Positions 34,594 through 45,490 of a DNA stretch of 64,000 nucleotides are shown piece by piece (the first letter of the stretch is position 1; every line of letters starts with the position of its first letter). The notes beneath the pieces were generated by a model. The model did no database searches and was not told where the DNA came from. It worked only from the letters and a program-made list of their open reading frames with translations. This DNA is from an uncultured bacterium (GTDB lineage: Bacteria > Verrucomicrobiota > Kiritimatiellia > RFP12 > CAIWXQ01), in the NCBI GenBank assembly GCA_903916675.1, contig CAIWXQ010000001.1, forward strand, positions 64,217 through 128,216, given 5' to 3'. The position numbers were made by a program, and so were the translations under genes.

Positions 34594-36159
34594 ATGGAAA
34601 ACACCGCCATGTCTACCACCACCCGGCCGCAGCATTTTTCTGTTGTCCAGGCGCATTGCGCGTGGCTGATGGTGTTGGCCATCCTTTTGGTCACACCTGC
34701 CCTTGCCCAGCGGACGGACAACAACTATAGCCGTCTGCCGAACTACTCGGAGTCGTTTGAGACTCTGACGGGATGGGGATCCTCCACTCCATTGGCGGTC
34801 AGCACTACGAACGGCTGGTATTCGACTCCGGATGATTTTTCCGTTATTACCAACCTCAGCTATTCATTCACGAACTGCACCTATCCGCTCTCAAGCGCCA
34901 CTTCCAATAATGTGTTGCGGGTCAAACTCAACAACTTGGCGATCTTGACCAACAATTTTGATGCTACGCCCGGCAGCCCGGCTACCGGATACAACATGCA
35001 GAACGTGCCTCTGTACATCGACATGATGGTCCAATTCATGACGAATTCGCAGGGCGCTTTCGTGACTTGCACAACCAATGACACAGGGGTCAAGGGTGCG
35101 GTGTATGTCGACAGTGCCTCCTCGAATCTGCTGGTTGTGTACCACGGCACCATGGATGCCGGCGGGAATTATCTCGCGGGGCAGAACACCAACGAGATCC
35201 TTTCCGCTCTGGTCACCCCGACAAATTGGTATCGTCTCACGATTGCCTATAGCGCAACCAGTCAAACGCAGATGTTCAAGGTTCTGACCAACGGCGTGGC
35301 TGTGCAGAGTTCACACGCCTACGCTGACGGCTGGCAGACGAGCTGGCCGCCCACTACCTCGCCAGCAGGCATTTGGTTCCGCTCTGCCGCAGGGCCCGCT
35401 CTCTATGCCACGAACCTCAACGCCGTGGCCTTTCAGGGGAGCGGCTATGTTGATGATCTGGTTGTCGCAAACACACCCCCCACCTATCAATCAGGCGGCT
35501 CGACCTTCCTGCTGATCGTGGCGAACAACGGCAACGGCAAAACAGACTTCACCAAGTCGAACAACACAGACCCGCTTACGCAGATCACCGTCGCCTCCGC
35601 CAGCAGCACCACCATTGTTTACACCGCGAACGGTTGGTATCAAATCTCCGCGCTGACCTCCAATGGCGTGACCGTGGCTGCTGCCGCGGGTGCCACGATC
35701 TATACCCAGACACTGACCGGCATCAGTCTGGATATCAGCAATAACGTCACGTTCATCACGAACTACACTGGCGCGGTGGTGGATTCGGTGCCCAGCAGCT
35801 GGGCGCTGACCATGGGCCTGACAGTGGCTTATGCCACGGCACATCCGACCCTTGTGCAAGAGGGGTACATGCTGAACCTGAATCCGGCGACGCTGTCGCC
35901 GACGCTGGGCATCGCCAGCCTCGACATGACCGGCTCAACGCTGAACGTCACGGTGCTGCTGCAGAACAACGGCGCGCCGGCCGACGTGAAGATCAACGGC
36001 ACGCTGCGCGTCTACGCGTCGGATGCGCCGAACGGCACCTATACTGAGGTCGGTGCGGCTGCGTTGCTGAACGCGCAATTTGATGTCAACGGCAAGTGTG
36101 TGCTGGCGTTCACCGTGCCGGCTGCCAACTTCTACCGGGCGCAGGTCACGTATCCGTAA
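34594..36159 (+). CDS. Secreted Asn/Thr-rich surface protein, concanavalin-like N-terminal domain
   Basis: This 521-residue protein has an N-terminal signal peptide (hydrophobic WLMVLAILLVTPALAQ, cleavage after ALA). Residues of about 45-300 (YSESFETLTGWG, LYIDMMVQFMTN, WYRLTIAYS, AVAFQGSGYVDDLVVAN) look like a LamG/concanavalin A-like jelly roll. The C-terminal part is Thr/Asn-rich with beta-sandwich character and ends in a segment (LRVYASDAPNGTYTEVGAA, ANFYRAQVTY) shared in style with the next protein. An in-frame ATG at 34609 is an alternative start. No catalytic residues seen. Likely a surface or extracellular-matrix protein. Confidence 0.65.
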   Translation: MENTAMSTTTRPQHFSVVQAHCAWLMVLAILLVTPALAQRTDNNYSRLPNYSESFETLTGWGSSTPLAVSTTNGWYSTPDDFSVITNLSYSFTNCTYPLSSATSNNVLRVKLNNLAILTNNFDATPGSPATGYNMQNVPLYIDMMVQFMTNSQGAFVTCTTNDTGVKGAVYVDSASSNLLVVYHGTMDAGGNYLAGQNTNEILSALVTPTNWYRLTIAYSATSQTQMFKVLTNGVAVQSSHAYADGWQTSWPPTTSPAGIWFRSAAGPALYATNLNAVAFQGSGYVDDLVVANTPPTYQSGGSTFLLIVANNGNGKTDFTKSNNTDPLTQITVASASSTTIVYTANGWYQISALTSNGVTVAAAAGATIYTQTLTGISLDISNNVTFITNYTGAVVDSVPSSWALTMGLTVAYATAHPTLVQEGYMLNLNPATLSPTLGIASLDMTGSTLNVTVLLQNNGAPADVKINGTLRVYASDAPNGTYTEVGAAALLNAQFDVNGKCVLAFTVPAANFYRAQVTYP

Positions 36160-36213
36160 CGCGAAGCAAGAGGACTGGTTTGGACCGCTGGGACGGCGGA
36201 AAGGATTAGGGCA

Positions 36214-36969
36214 ATGAAAAAACTGTTCTCCATGGTTCTCGGCCTCGCAATTGCGGCCGGTCTGGCGTTCGGTGATGACGGTCTTGCGCATCTCACGATG
36301 ACGATTTCCACGCCGGGCCCGGACTATTACAAGGACGGCACCAAGGTGCAGGATGGCGAGACCTACCTGCTGGTTTATCTCAAGACCAACGCGCTGTTCC
36401 GCGGTGTGCTGATGAACCGCACACTGGTGGACCCTGCGAACAACGTCATCGCGGCTGTCGGCCAGGCGAAGAACGGCGCCTGCGCTTTCCAGCCAATTCA
36501 GTTTTCGACCAATCTCTATCCGTCCACGGGTAAGTGGGTGATCGATCTGCTCGATACCCGCACGGCAGACGGCACGGTTGGCGGACTCGTGGTGGGCAAT
36601 GGCGCGAGCCAGCCTGCGTCCAGTCCCTCGGCCACAGCGCCGTCAATCACAGATTATGCGGCGACCATGACGGGTGCCGGCGCCACACTCGCCTCCACCG
36701 TGATCGCGCCGCCGCTGCCGGGCACGCCGGCGCCAATCATCACGTCCATTACCCAGAAGGACGGCGCCACCACCGTGAGCTTCAACAACCTGGCCAACGG
36801 CAACAATTACTACCTGCAGGAGGTCACCACTGTCGGCAACAGCTGGACGGCCACGGCAATTGTGAACCCCATTCCATGCTTTGATTCAGCCGCCGCGATC
36901 TCGGTTGAGGTCCCGGCTGTTCCGGGGCAGACCACCCGCTTCTTCCGGATCGTGACGCCGCTCCCGTAG
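36214..36969 (+). CDS. Hypothetical secreted protein
   Basis: This 251-residue protein has a classical signal peptide (MKKLFSMVLGLAIAAGLAFG). The mature protein has two parts separated by a low-complexity Ala/Pro/Ser stretch (about residues 130-150). The last part (TTVSFNNLANGNNYYLQEVTT, then TTRFFRIVTPLP) has the flavour of the immunoglobulin-like C-terminal domains common in verrucomicrobial secreted proteins. I recognise no named family. It lies 54 bp after the previous gene and 41 bp before the next, in the same orientation. Confidence 0.6.
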   Translation: MKKLFSMVLGLAIAAGLAFGDDGLAHLTMTISTPGPDYYKDGTKVQDGETYLLVYLKTNALFRGVLMNRTLVDPANNVIAAVGQAKNGACAFQPIQFSTNLYPSTGKWVIDLLDTRTADGTVGGLVVGNGASQPASSPSATAPSITDYAATMTGAGATLASTVIAPPLPGTPAPIITSITQKDGATTVSFNNLANGNNYYLQEVTTVGNSWTATAIVNPIPCFDSAAAISVEVPAVPGQTTRFFRIVTPLP

Positions 36970-37010
36970 GGACGATCGATCGCAACGCAATTCTCGCAAG
37001 GGGCTAAACC

Positions 37011-37838
37011 ATGAAGAAAACGTTGATTCTTCTCGCGTTCGTTGTGGCAGCGATGCTGGCGCAGGCGCAGATTGCGCCGCTGAACAGCTCCAACACGGTT
37101 GGTTTTGTCCTGGTCACCAACATCGCCAACCAGGCCAATTCCATCATCACCGTGCCGTTTGAAGCCTGCCTGAGCAATGGCGCCGCAGGCGTGGTGGCGG
37201 ACTTGGTTTCCACGAACGGGTTGGTTGCTGCCGGTGATGCCGCGCACGCGGACCAGTTGGTGGTGTTGACAACCAACGCCACGGGCCTGATCTACTACTA
37301 TTACTGGCTGCATGCCGGAACCGGGTGGACTGCAATCGACACGACCGTGCTGATGCCGGGCGGCACCAACGCCATCGTCACGCCGCCAGCTGCCGACACC
37401 TTCCAGATTTCGCGCGGGCTGGGCTTCTGGCTGAAGCGTTATGCGTCCGCTTCTGATTCCACCGTGATGCTCAAGGGGCAGGTCTCGGATATTGCGCAGT
37501 CTACGGTGATCATGCCGGGCCTGAATCTGGTCGGCTTTGCCTCGCCCACGAATGTGACCTTGAATGACTCCGGAGTTTCCTGGGTTGGCGCCTACAGCAC
37601 CAACGGGCTGACCACGACGTCCGACAAGATCATGATTGTCGGAACCAATGGATTGCTTGCCCCCTATTTCTACTTCACGTGCCCGACCGGCGTCACGTGG
37701 TCCGCGTATGCAGCGTTGGACGGCAAATGGATCAATCAGGGTTATGTGGTCGCCACAAACGTCAGCATCTCCGCCGGGCATGGGTTCTGGTATGTGCGTC
37801 GTGGGAGCAGCAGCTTCACTTTCCAGCCGGGTCTGTAA
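37011..37838 (+). CDS. Hypothetical secreted beta-rich protein
   Basis: This 275-residue protein starts with a clear signal peptide (MKKTLILLAFVVAAMLAQAQ). The body repeats a pattern of Thr/Asn-rich strands and has two related halves, each with a GFWLKRY/GFWYVRR motif near its end (about residues 143 and 263; ISRGLGFWLKR and ISAGHGFWYVRR). That internal repeat suggests a duplicated domain. It is reminiscent of the TIGR02597-type proteins of Verrucomicrobia, although I cannot confirm that here. It precedes the PEP-CTERM gene by 19 bp. Confidence 0.6.
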   Translation: MKKTLILLAFVVAAMLAQAQIAPLNSSNTVGFVLVTNIANQANSIITVPFEACLSNGAAGVVADLVSTNGLVAAGDAAHADQLVVLTTNATGLIYYYYWLHAGTGWTAIDTTVLMPGGTNAIVTPPAADTFQISRGLGFWLKRYASASDSTVMLKGQVSDIAQSTVIMPGLNLVGFASPTNVTLNDSGVSWVGAYSTNGLTTTSDKIMIVGTNGLLAPYFYFTCPTGVTWSAYAALDGKWINQGYVVATNVSISAGHGFWYVRRGSSSFTFQPGL

Positions 37839-37857
37839 GAGGACGAAAGGTCATGTC

Positions 37858-38385
37858 ATGAAAAAGGCGCTGGTATCGCTTTTTGCCGCCATCGGGGTCG
37901 TCTCTGCGTCCCAGGCGGTCATCGTCAGCTGGGCTGTCAGTTCGGTGATGTCCGGGACCACCGCAGCCGAGCTGGTGTATGTTTCGTCGGGCGTGCCGAT
38001 AGATGCCTCCGGCTCGGCGGGGTGGACGACTCTGGCCAACGCAACGGTGGTCGGCTCCCAGGTGTCTGGCCTTGCGATCACGCCGGCAGGCATTGGCGAG
38101 CAGGATACGGTGGACAGCGTGACCCGCAGCGGGGGCGCTTATTTTGTGGTTCTGTTCACCTACAACAGCGTACTGAATAACAACCGCACGTTGTTCGCGT
38201 ATTCCACGGGTGGTCTTGCCTACAACGATACGACCTACATCACGCCGAACGAGATGGCCCCGATCACGGGCGTGTGGGATCCCTCCAGCTTCACGCCGAT
38301 CCCGGAGCCCGGTTCCCTGTCGCTGCTGGGCGTCGGCGCTGTGGTTCTGGCTATTCGGCGCCGCCAAAAGAAACCGAAGTCGTAA
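37858..38385 (+). CDS. PEP-CTERM sorting-domain protein
   Basis: This 175-residue protein has a signal peptide (MKKALVSLFAAIGVVSASQA), a Thr/Ser-rich middle, and a C-terminal PEP-CTERM signal. The signal is IPEPGSLSLLGVGAVVLAIRRRQ: the PEP tripeptide, a hydrophobic helix, then an Arg cluster. Such tails are recognised by exosortase (EpsH) and tie the protein to extracellular polysaccharide or surface assembly. No exosortase gene is in this window. It is the fourth of four short-spaced secreted genes and is followed by a strong terminator. Confidence 0.85.
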   Translation: MKKALVSLFAAIGVVSASQAVIVSWAVSSVMSGTTAAELVYVSSGVPIDASGSAGWTTLANATVVGSQVSGLAITPAGIGEQDTVDSVTRSGGAYFVVLFTYNSVLNNNRTLFAYSTGGLAYNDTTYITPNEMAPITGVWDPSSFTPIPEPGSLSLLGVGAVVLAIRRRQKKPKS

Positions 38386-38413
38386 TAGCTGCAAACCTCA
38401 TTGCAATGAAACG

Positions 38414-38439
38414 GCGGCGCCTTGGGGTGCCGCTTTTTT
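38414..38439 (+). terminator. Intrinsic terminator after the PEP-CTERM gene
   Basis: GCGGCGCC (38414-38421) pairs with GGTGCCGC (38426-38433), with one wobble and a TTGG loop, and is followed by six Ts. The next gene's ribosome-binding site begins 4 nt later. Confidence 0.9.
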
Positions 38440-38457
38440 ATTGGAAGGAGATGTCGC

Positions 38458-41400
38458 GTGCTCCACTTGCTTCCGTTCCGTCCTATTACGCTGGGTCGCC
38501 TTCGTCGAGCCCGCCAGACATCGTTCGGGGTCTTTGCCGTTGCGCTGGTCTTCTACCTGTTGACACTGGACGCCTCGGTTTTTCCCGGCGAATCCGCCCG
38601 ATGGACCGTCTGGGTCACCGGCATCAATACGCGCGAACTGGTTTCCCATCCGCTTCTGTCCGCACTGGGTCGGGTTGTCGCCTCGCTGCCGGTCTTCTCG
38701 CTGGCCTTCCGTCTCAATGCACTGGCCGCACTGGCAGGCGCCATGACCCTTGGCTGGATCTACCGGCTGGCTTGGTTCTTCGTCTTCGACACCATGCGCG
38801 AACAGTCTGCCATCACCAAGGCTTCACGCCTGGCACGCTTCGCCGGCTTTCTGGCGGTTCTCACGGTTGGCCTCAGCCGGCCGTTCTGGCACGCCGCCAC
38901 CAACTTCCGGCCGGAGATCTTCGATGTGGCCCTGCTGATGGGATGCGCGCACCTGCTGATCGTCTATGCCCGCACGGAACGCGTGGTCTGGCTGCTGCTG
39001 TTTGGCGTGCTGTACGGCATGGGGATTGCGGAATCGCCGCTGTTCATGGCGATGATCCCGCTGATGGCGGCGGTTGCGGTGCTCGTGGAATGGCGGCTGA
39101 CCTGGTGCCAGATGAAGCGTTTGATCGCCTCTGCGGAACTGGCGCTGCTGGCGTTCGCCGGGACGTATTACCTGAGCGCCTGGGCTTTTGCCAAGATGTA
39201 CGACCGGGCCACAAACGCGCAGATGATCTTCGGCATGTTCCCCCAGATGCTGCGTGTGCAGTTCAGCGCCATCTCGCAGATGCTGCCCGCCCAATTGTGG
39301 CTGCCGGTTGTGCTGATGGGGCTGGTGGCCACGGCGCTGTCGTTTCTGGCGGCAAGTTATGCGTTGGACAACCGTCGTTCGTGGAGCCTGCTCCTGCTGA
39401 ACGTCGGCCTATCCGTCTCCGCTGTGCTGCTGCTGGGCAATGCGCCGTTTGCACCGTGGAGCATCCAGGTGGCGCGTGACGTGCTGCCGGTCGCCACCTA
39501 CGTGCTGGCGGGTCTGGGCATCAGCCTGCTGGCCACGTCATGGCGCGCGCTGGCGCTTATGGGCGACCCGGTGGAGGAGAACCAGGCGCTTCACGAAAAG
39601 GGTGCCAGAGCGCCGAGGCATTATGCCGCCACGCGCATGGCAGGCTTTCTGCTGGCGCCGGTGCTGGCGCTCGCCATCGGCGTCTGTGGGGTCGTGAACG
39701 CCATTGAGCACCTCAAGGATAATGGCCGGTTCGCCGACCGCATGGCGGATGCGGTGCTGGACGGCCTGCACGGCCGCACCTGGGTGGTCGGCAACGGCAT
39801 CATCGACAACAACCTGCTGATCCGGGCGCACGAACGCGGCCTGACCATCCACCTGCTGGCGCCCCTGCAGGCCAATGAACGGCACTACGTGGCCTCCATC
39901 CTGCGCGCCGTGCGCGCCGACCCCACGCTCTCTGCCAATGCCAGGTTGCGTGCGGAAAGTCTGATGGCCTACAACTTCCTCGTGTTCCTCGATGACATGT
40001 TTGCGACGGATTCCCGTGTGGGCGCAAAGGCCATCGCGATGGGACTCCCCGATATGTGGTATGGGTCGCGCTGGATCCCTGTTCCCGAGGTCCTGTTCTG
40101 CGGCGGCGTCCGCGATCTTTCGGAACTGCAGGACCGCAACCTGCTGGCCGCGTTTCAGACATTCTGGAAACAGTGGTCGTCGTTCCTGAAGGACGGCCCA
40201 GGCTCCCCGCAGCAGGTTTCGTATCGCTGCCGGCAGACCATGCTGCGCCACCTGGCTTTCATGGCCAACAATCTCGGTGTGATCCTGGATGATCTCGGCA
40301 GGCACGAGGAGGCCTATCTTGCCTATCAGAAGGCGCACAGCATCAACCCCGAAAACATCAGCGCGCTGCTGAACCTCTTCGAGATGGTCTCCCGCGGCAT
40401 GCACCCGGAGGCAAAAAACCAGATCAACTCCGAGCTGCGCAGCCGGGTCGATGACCCCACGCGGCGTTATTCCCTCTGGTCTTTGAGCCGCTATTACGGA
40501 TATGTCCGGAACAGCGAGATGTTCGTGCAGATGGGATGGTCGTGGGCTCTGTCGAGCAATCCCGGCTCCGTGCTGGCCGGCCTGCGCAGCGTCTATGCCA
40601 TGCAACCGGACGAGTCGCACCGCATGGGCGTGATGGCCATGCTGGCGGCGCTGCACGAGATGCGCGGAGATCTCGCCCAGAGTGCCGACGAATACCAGAA
40701 GGTCTTGCAGGCCGATCCCCGGAACGCGACGGCGATCTCCGGACTGGTCCGCCTGACGCTCCGGCGGAATGTCGTGGACGAAGCCCGCCGGATCCTGGAG
40801 ACCGGCGAAGGCGCAGGCGCCTCCAAGCGCCTGCTCCGGCAGGACTGGGCCGCGCTCTATCTTGTGTCGGGCGACCTGCCGCGGGCGCGTATCGTCCTGC
40901 AGGACCTGGCGGATGACCCCGCCGTCACCCCCATGTGCCTGGCCATGCTGGCCATGGTCATGATCGAACAGAACGAGGGCAGCATCGTGGAGTCGACGGT
41001 CCTGCCCAAGCTGCTCCAGAAGACCAACGATTCCAAGGACGACCGCTATTTTCCGCTCGTGATCCAGGGGCGCATCTGGCAGAGCAAAGGCAAGTCCGGA
41101 TTCAAGAACGCGCTCATCTATTTTCAGCGCGCCGCCGCCATCCGGCCGGACGTGCAGGCGCTGCAGGAGGTGATCCTGATGCTTGATGCTGCCATGGAGA
41201 ATCAGACGGCCGCCGAGGCCCACGCGCTGCTGCTTCTCCGGCAGCAGCCGGGACATGCGCTGGCCAACTTCATCGTCGGCTCCATCCGCCTGGAACAGGC
41301 GCGGTACGAGGATGCCGAGCCGTATCTGCGCTGCAGCGCCGGTGCGCCGGCGCCCACGGTAGATGCGTTGAACAACTTTGCGCAGGTCCTGTGCCACAAC

Positions 41401-41733
41401 CGCAAGCTCGACGAGGCCACGCTCGTGGCGCGGCGGGCCACGGAAATCGCCCCCGGGCGCTACGAGAGCTGGTCCACGCTGGCATCTGTGCTGATCCTGG
41501 CCGGAAACTTCGAAGCCGCCGAGGAGGCGCTGGCTAAGGCGCACCAGATGAACAATGCCGACTCCCGGCTTTTCCTGGTGGATGCCCAGTTGGCCGTGCA
41601 GCGCGGCGACCTCGGCGCAGCCAGGAAAGCGCTGGGGGCTATCGACTCGAAGACGACACTCTCCATTTCCGAACGCCGCGATCTGGCGGATCTCAAGGCG
41701 GCCCTTGATCGCTTGGGCCAGCGGCGCTTGTAG
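38458..41733 (+). CDS. DUF2723-like multispan membrane protein with long TPR region
   Basis: A GTG at 38458 with GGAAGGAG 7 nt upstream gives 1091 residues. The N-terminal part (about 15-430) has roughly ten hydrophobic helices and begins like DUF2723/O-mannosyltransferase proteins (VFYLLTLDASVFPGESARW, HPLLSALGRV, LAFRLNALAALAGAMTLGWI). The C-terminal 550 residues are TPR-like repeats (NNLGVILDDLGRHEEAYLAYQKAHSINP, DEYQKVLQADPRNATAISGL, NNFAQVLCHNRKLDEATLVARR). Related proteins are predicted lipid-linked sugar transferases acting at the outer face of the membrane. It directly follows a PEP-CTERM gene, so a role in glycosylating or assembling surface proteins is attractive but unproven. Confidence 0.75.
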   Translation: MLHLLPFRPITLGRLRRARQTSFGVFAVALVFYLLTLDASVFPGESARWTVWVTGINTRELVSHPLLSALGRVVASLPVFSLAFRLNALAALAGAMTLGWIYRLAWFFVFDTMREQSAITKASRLARFAGFLAVLTVGLSRPFWHAATNFRPEIFDVALLMGCAHLLIVYARTERVVWLLLFGVLYGMGIAESPLFMAMIPLMAAVAVLVEWRLTWCQMKRLIASAELALLAFAGTYYLSAWAFAKMYDRATNAQMIFGMFPQMLRVQFSAISQMLPAQLWLPVVLMGLVATALSFLAASYALDNRRSWSLLLLNVGLSVSAVLLLGNAPFAPWSIQVARDVLPVATYVLAGLGISLLATSWRALALMGDPVEENQALHEKGARAPRHYAATRMAGFLLAPVLALAIGVCGVVNAIEHLKDNGRFADRMADAVLDGLHGRTWVVGNGIIDNNLLIRAHERGLTIHLLAPLQANERHYVASILRAVRADPTLSANARLRAESLMAYNFLVFLDDMFATDSRVGAKAIAMGLPDMWYGSRWIPVPEVLFCGGVRDLSELQDRNLLAAFQTFWKQWSSFLKDGPGSPQQVSYRCRQTMLRHLAFMANNLGVILDDLGRHEEAYLAYQKAHSINPENISALLNLFEMVSRGMHPEAKNQINSELRSRVDDPTRRYSLWSLSRYYGYVRNSEMFVQMGWSWALSSNPGSVLAGLRSVYAMQPDESHRMGVMAMLAALHEMRGDLAQSADEYQKVLQADPRNATAISGLVRLTLRRNVVDEARRILETGEGAGASKRLLRQDWAALYLVSGDLPRARIVLQDLADDPAVTPMCLAMLAMVMIEQNEGSIVESTVLPKLLQKTNDSKDDRYFPLVIQGRIWQSKGKSGFKNALIYFQRAAAIRPDVQALQEVILMLDAAMENQTAAEAHALLLLRQQPGHALANFIVGSIRLEQARYEDAEPYLRCSAGAPAPTVDALNNFAQVLCHNRKLDEATLVARRATEIAPGRYESWSTLASVLILAGNFEAAEEALAKAHQMNNADSRLFLVDAQLAVQRGDLGAARKALGAIDSKTTLSISERRDLADLKAALDRLGQRRL

Positions 41734-43564
<1,831 letters not shown>

Positions 43565-43574
43565 ACTGCAGCTT

Positions 43575-43748
43575 GAGGCTATGGGCGGCCGGCAAAACTG
43601 TCGGGATCGAAATCGGGATCGGAGTCGATGATCGTCGTTCGATAGCGGTCCCGATAGCGATAGCGACCACGCGAAATAAACGCTTCTGTATGGCTTATTT
43701 TTTCAACCTGACAGCCTGCAGTCTTAACCCCTACAGCCTTCTTTCCGC
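43575..43748. repeat. Dispersed repeat, family F, copy 2, inside an outer inverted repeat
   Basis: The core (43600-43670) is made of TCGGGATCG/ATCGGGATCGGAGTCG words. Its right half, CCCGATAGCGATAGCGACC, matches the reverse complement of part of 22190-22262. It is flanked by GACTGCAGCTTGAGGCTATG on the left and AGCCTGCAGTCTTAACCCC on the right, which are partly complementary. The gap lies between purA and uppS. Confidence 0.6.
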
Positions 43749-44477
43749 ATGCCAACCACCGCCGACAACGCCATCCCCGCGCACATGGCCATCATCATGG
43801 ATGGCAACGGTCGCTGGGCCCGGCAGCACGGTCTGCCGCGGCTCAAGGGGCACGAGGCAGGCGCGGAGACAGTGCGCTGCGTGATCCGCTACTGCCGCGA
43901 TGCCGGCATCAAGGTTCTCACCCTCTACGCCTTCAGCACCGAGAACTGGGCGCGGCCGCCGGCCGAGGTGCTAGGGCTCATGTCGCTCCTGAAGAATTTC
44001 CTCCGCGACAACGAACCGGAACTGCACGAGCATCGGGTGCGCCTGCGCATCATCGGCAGGCGCGGCGATCTCGAATCCTCCATCGTGCGCGAACTTGAGC
44101 GCGTCGAGCGCGCCACCGCCGCCTACACCGGCGGACAGCTCATCTTGGCGCTCAGCTACAGCGGCCGCAGCGAGCTCGTTCAGGCCACGCGCGCAATCGC
44201 GGAGGAAGTGAAGCGCGGCGCGCTCCGCCCCGAGGCCATCGACGAGGCCACAATCGCGGCGCATCTCTACGCGCCTGACGTGCCGGATCCGGATCTCATC
44301 GTGCGCACGAGCGGCGAGCTGCGCATCAGCAACTTCCTGCTCTGGCAGTGTGCGTACAGCGAACTGTACGTCACGCCGGTACTGTGGCCAGATTTTCGGG
44401 AGGCCGATTTCCGCGCCGCGCTGGACGCCTATCGGCAAAGACAACGGCGCTATGGGCGCGTGGAGGCGGCGCAATGA
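43749..44477 (+). CDS. uppS: Isoprenyl transferase (undecaprenyl diphosphate synthase)
   Basis: This 242-residue cis-prenyltransferase elongates farnesyl diphosphate to the lipid carrier for peptidoglycan and polysaccharide. AIIMDGNGRWARQHGLPRLKGHEAG (catalytic Asp18), TLYAFSTENWARPPAEV, ILALSYSGRSEL, DPDLIVRTSGELRISNFLLWQCAYSE and a C-terminal basic tail are diagnostic. The stop overlaps the cdsA start as ATGA. First gene of the uppS-cdsA-dxr-rseP-ispG block. Confidence 0.95.
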   Translation: MPTTADNAIPAHMAIIMDGNGRWARQHGLPRLKGHEAGAETVRCVIRYCRDAGIKVLTLYAFSTENWARPPAEVLGLMSLLKNFLRDNEPELHEHRVRLRIIGRRGDLESSIVRELERVERATAAYTGGQLILALSYSGRSELVQATRAIAEEVKRGALRPEAIDEATIAAHLYAPDVPDPDLIVRTSGELRISNFLLWQCAYSELYVTPVLWPDFREADFRAALDAYRQRQRRYGRVEAAQ

Positions 44478-45343
44478 ACCCCATCCTCAAACGAACCATG
44501 GTCGGCGTCGGCGTCGGCGTGTTCTGGGCCGTGGTGCTGCGCTACCTGCCGGCCGGTGCGTTGTTCGCGATCCTGCTGGTCTGCTCCTCGCTCTGCCAGT
44601 GGGAGTTCTACCGGCTGGCGGAACGCGGCGGGCTGGCGCCCAGCCGGCGCGTCGGAGTGATGCTGGGCCTTCTCTGGCTGACGGTGCTCTTCGCGACGCT
44701 GCCCGGCGATGTGGCCCCCCGATGGGAACTGCTGGCGCTGGCTGGCGGCGGATTCCTGCTGCTGGCGCAACTGCTGTTCGACGCGCGAGTTGAACGCCAC
44801 CTGGAAACAGCGTCGGTCACCTGGTTGGGATTTTTCTATGTGCCGTTCCTGCTGGGATTCTACATCCGCCTGGCGCAGTGGGGCGTGACCGAGCCCTTTC
44901 TGCTGAGCCGCGGCGGCATTTTCCTGGCGTTCTATGCCTCGCTGGTGGTCAAGTTCACCGACGCCGGCGCCTACGCGGCGGGCATGGCCTTCGGCCGGCA
45001 CAAGATGTTCCCCCGCATCTCGCCGGCCAAGTCGTGGGAAGGCCTTGCGGGTGGCCTGGCGCTGGGGGTTTTGTTCAGCGTGGGAACGGTTCTGGTCGCC
45101 CGCTCCTGGTCAGTGGTTCCCGTCACGCCGCTGACGTATCTAGGGCTGCCCGCGGCTGCCGGGCTCGGATTGCTGCTGGGCGCGCTCGGCGTGCTGGGCG
45201 ACCTGATCGAATCGATGTTCAAGCGCTCCGTTCAGGCAAAAGATTCCAGCGGCGTCATGCCGGGGCTGGGCGGCTTGCTGGACATCTTCGACAGCCTACT
45301 TTTTGCTCCGGCCATGCTGTATTTGCTGTTGCCCTTACTTTAA
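44474..45343 (+). CDS. cdsA: Phosphatidate cytidylyltransferase
   Basis: This 289-residue integral membrane protein makes CDP-diacylglycerol for phospholipid synthesis. About eight hydrophobic segments are followed by the family signature near the C-terminus (GALGVLGDLIESMFKRSVQAKDSSGVMPGLGGLLDIFDSLLFAPAM), with preceding VVKFTDAGAYAAGMAFGRHK and ISPAKSWEGLAGG. ATGA overlap with uppS. The combination is the same as in many bacterial genomes. Confidence 0.93.
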   Translation: MNPILKRTMVGVGVGVFWAVVLRYLPAGALFAILLVCSSLCQWEFYRLAERGGLAPSRRVGVMLGLLWLTVLFATLPGDVAPRWELLALAGGGFLLLAQLLFDARVERHLETASVTWLGFFYVPFLLGFYIRLAQWGVTEPFLLSRGGIFLAFYASLVVKFTDAGAYAAGMAFGRHKMFPRISPAKSWEGLAGGLALGVLFSVGTVLVARSWSVVPVTPLTYLGLPAAAGLGLLLGALGVLGDLIESMFKRSVQAKDSSGVMPGLGGLLDIFDSLLFAPAMLYLLLPLL

Positions 45344-45367
45344 CGATCACGAACAGAACAATAGCTG

Positions 45368-45481
45368 GGATTCAGGATTCAGAGAAAATTAGGGAAACAC
45401 AGGAAGGCTGTCGACAGTCCGCAGTTGATCCTGTATCCCGAATCCTGCATCCTTTATCCTGCATCCCGAAACCTGCATCGT
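45368..45481. repeat. Dispersed hairpin repeat, family A, copy 3
   Basis: GGATTCAGGATTCAG on the left and ATCCTGTATCCCGAATCC, TGCATCCTTTATCCTGCATC on the right form the usual two-armed element, with about 50 bp of unique sequence between. It interrupts the uppS-cdsA/dxr gene block just 10 bp before the dxr start codon, so it forms the 5' untranslated region or intercistronic linker. Confidence 0.75.
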
Positions 45482-45490
45482 TGGCCCCCC

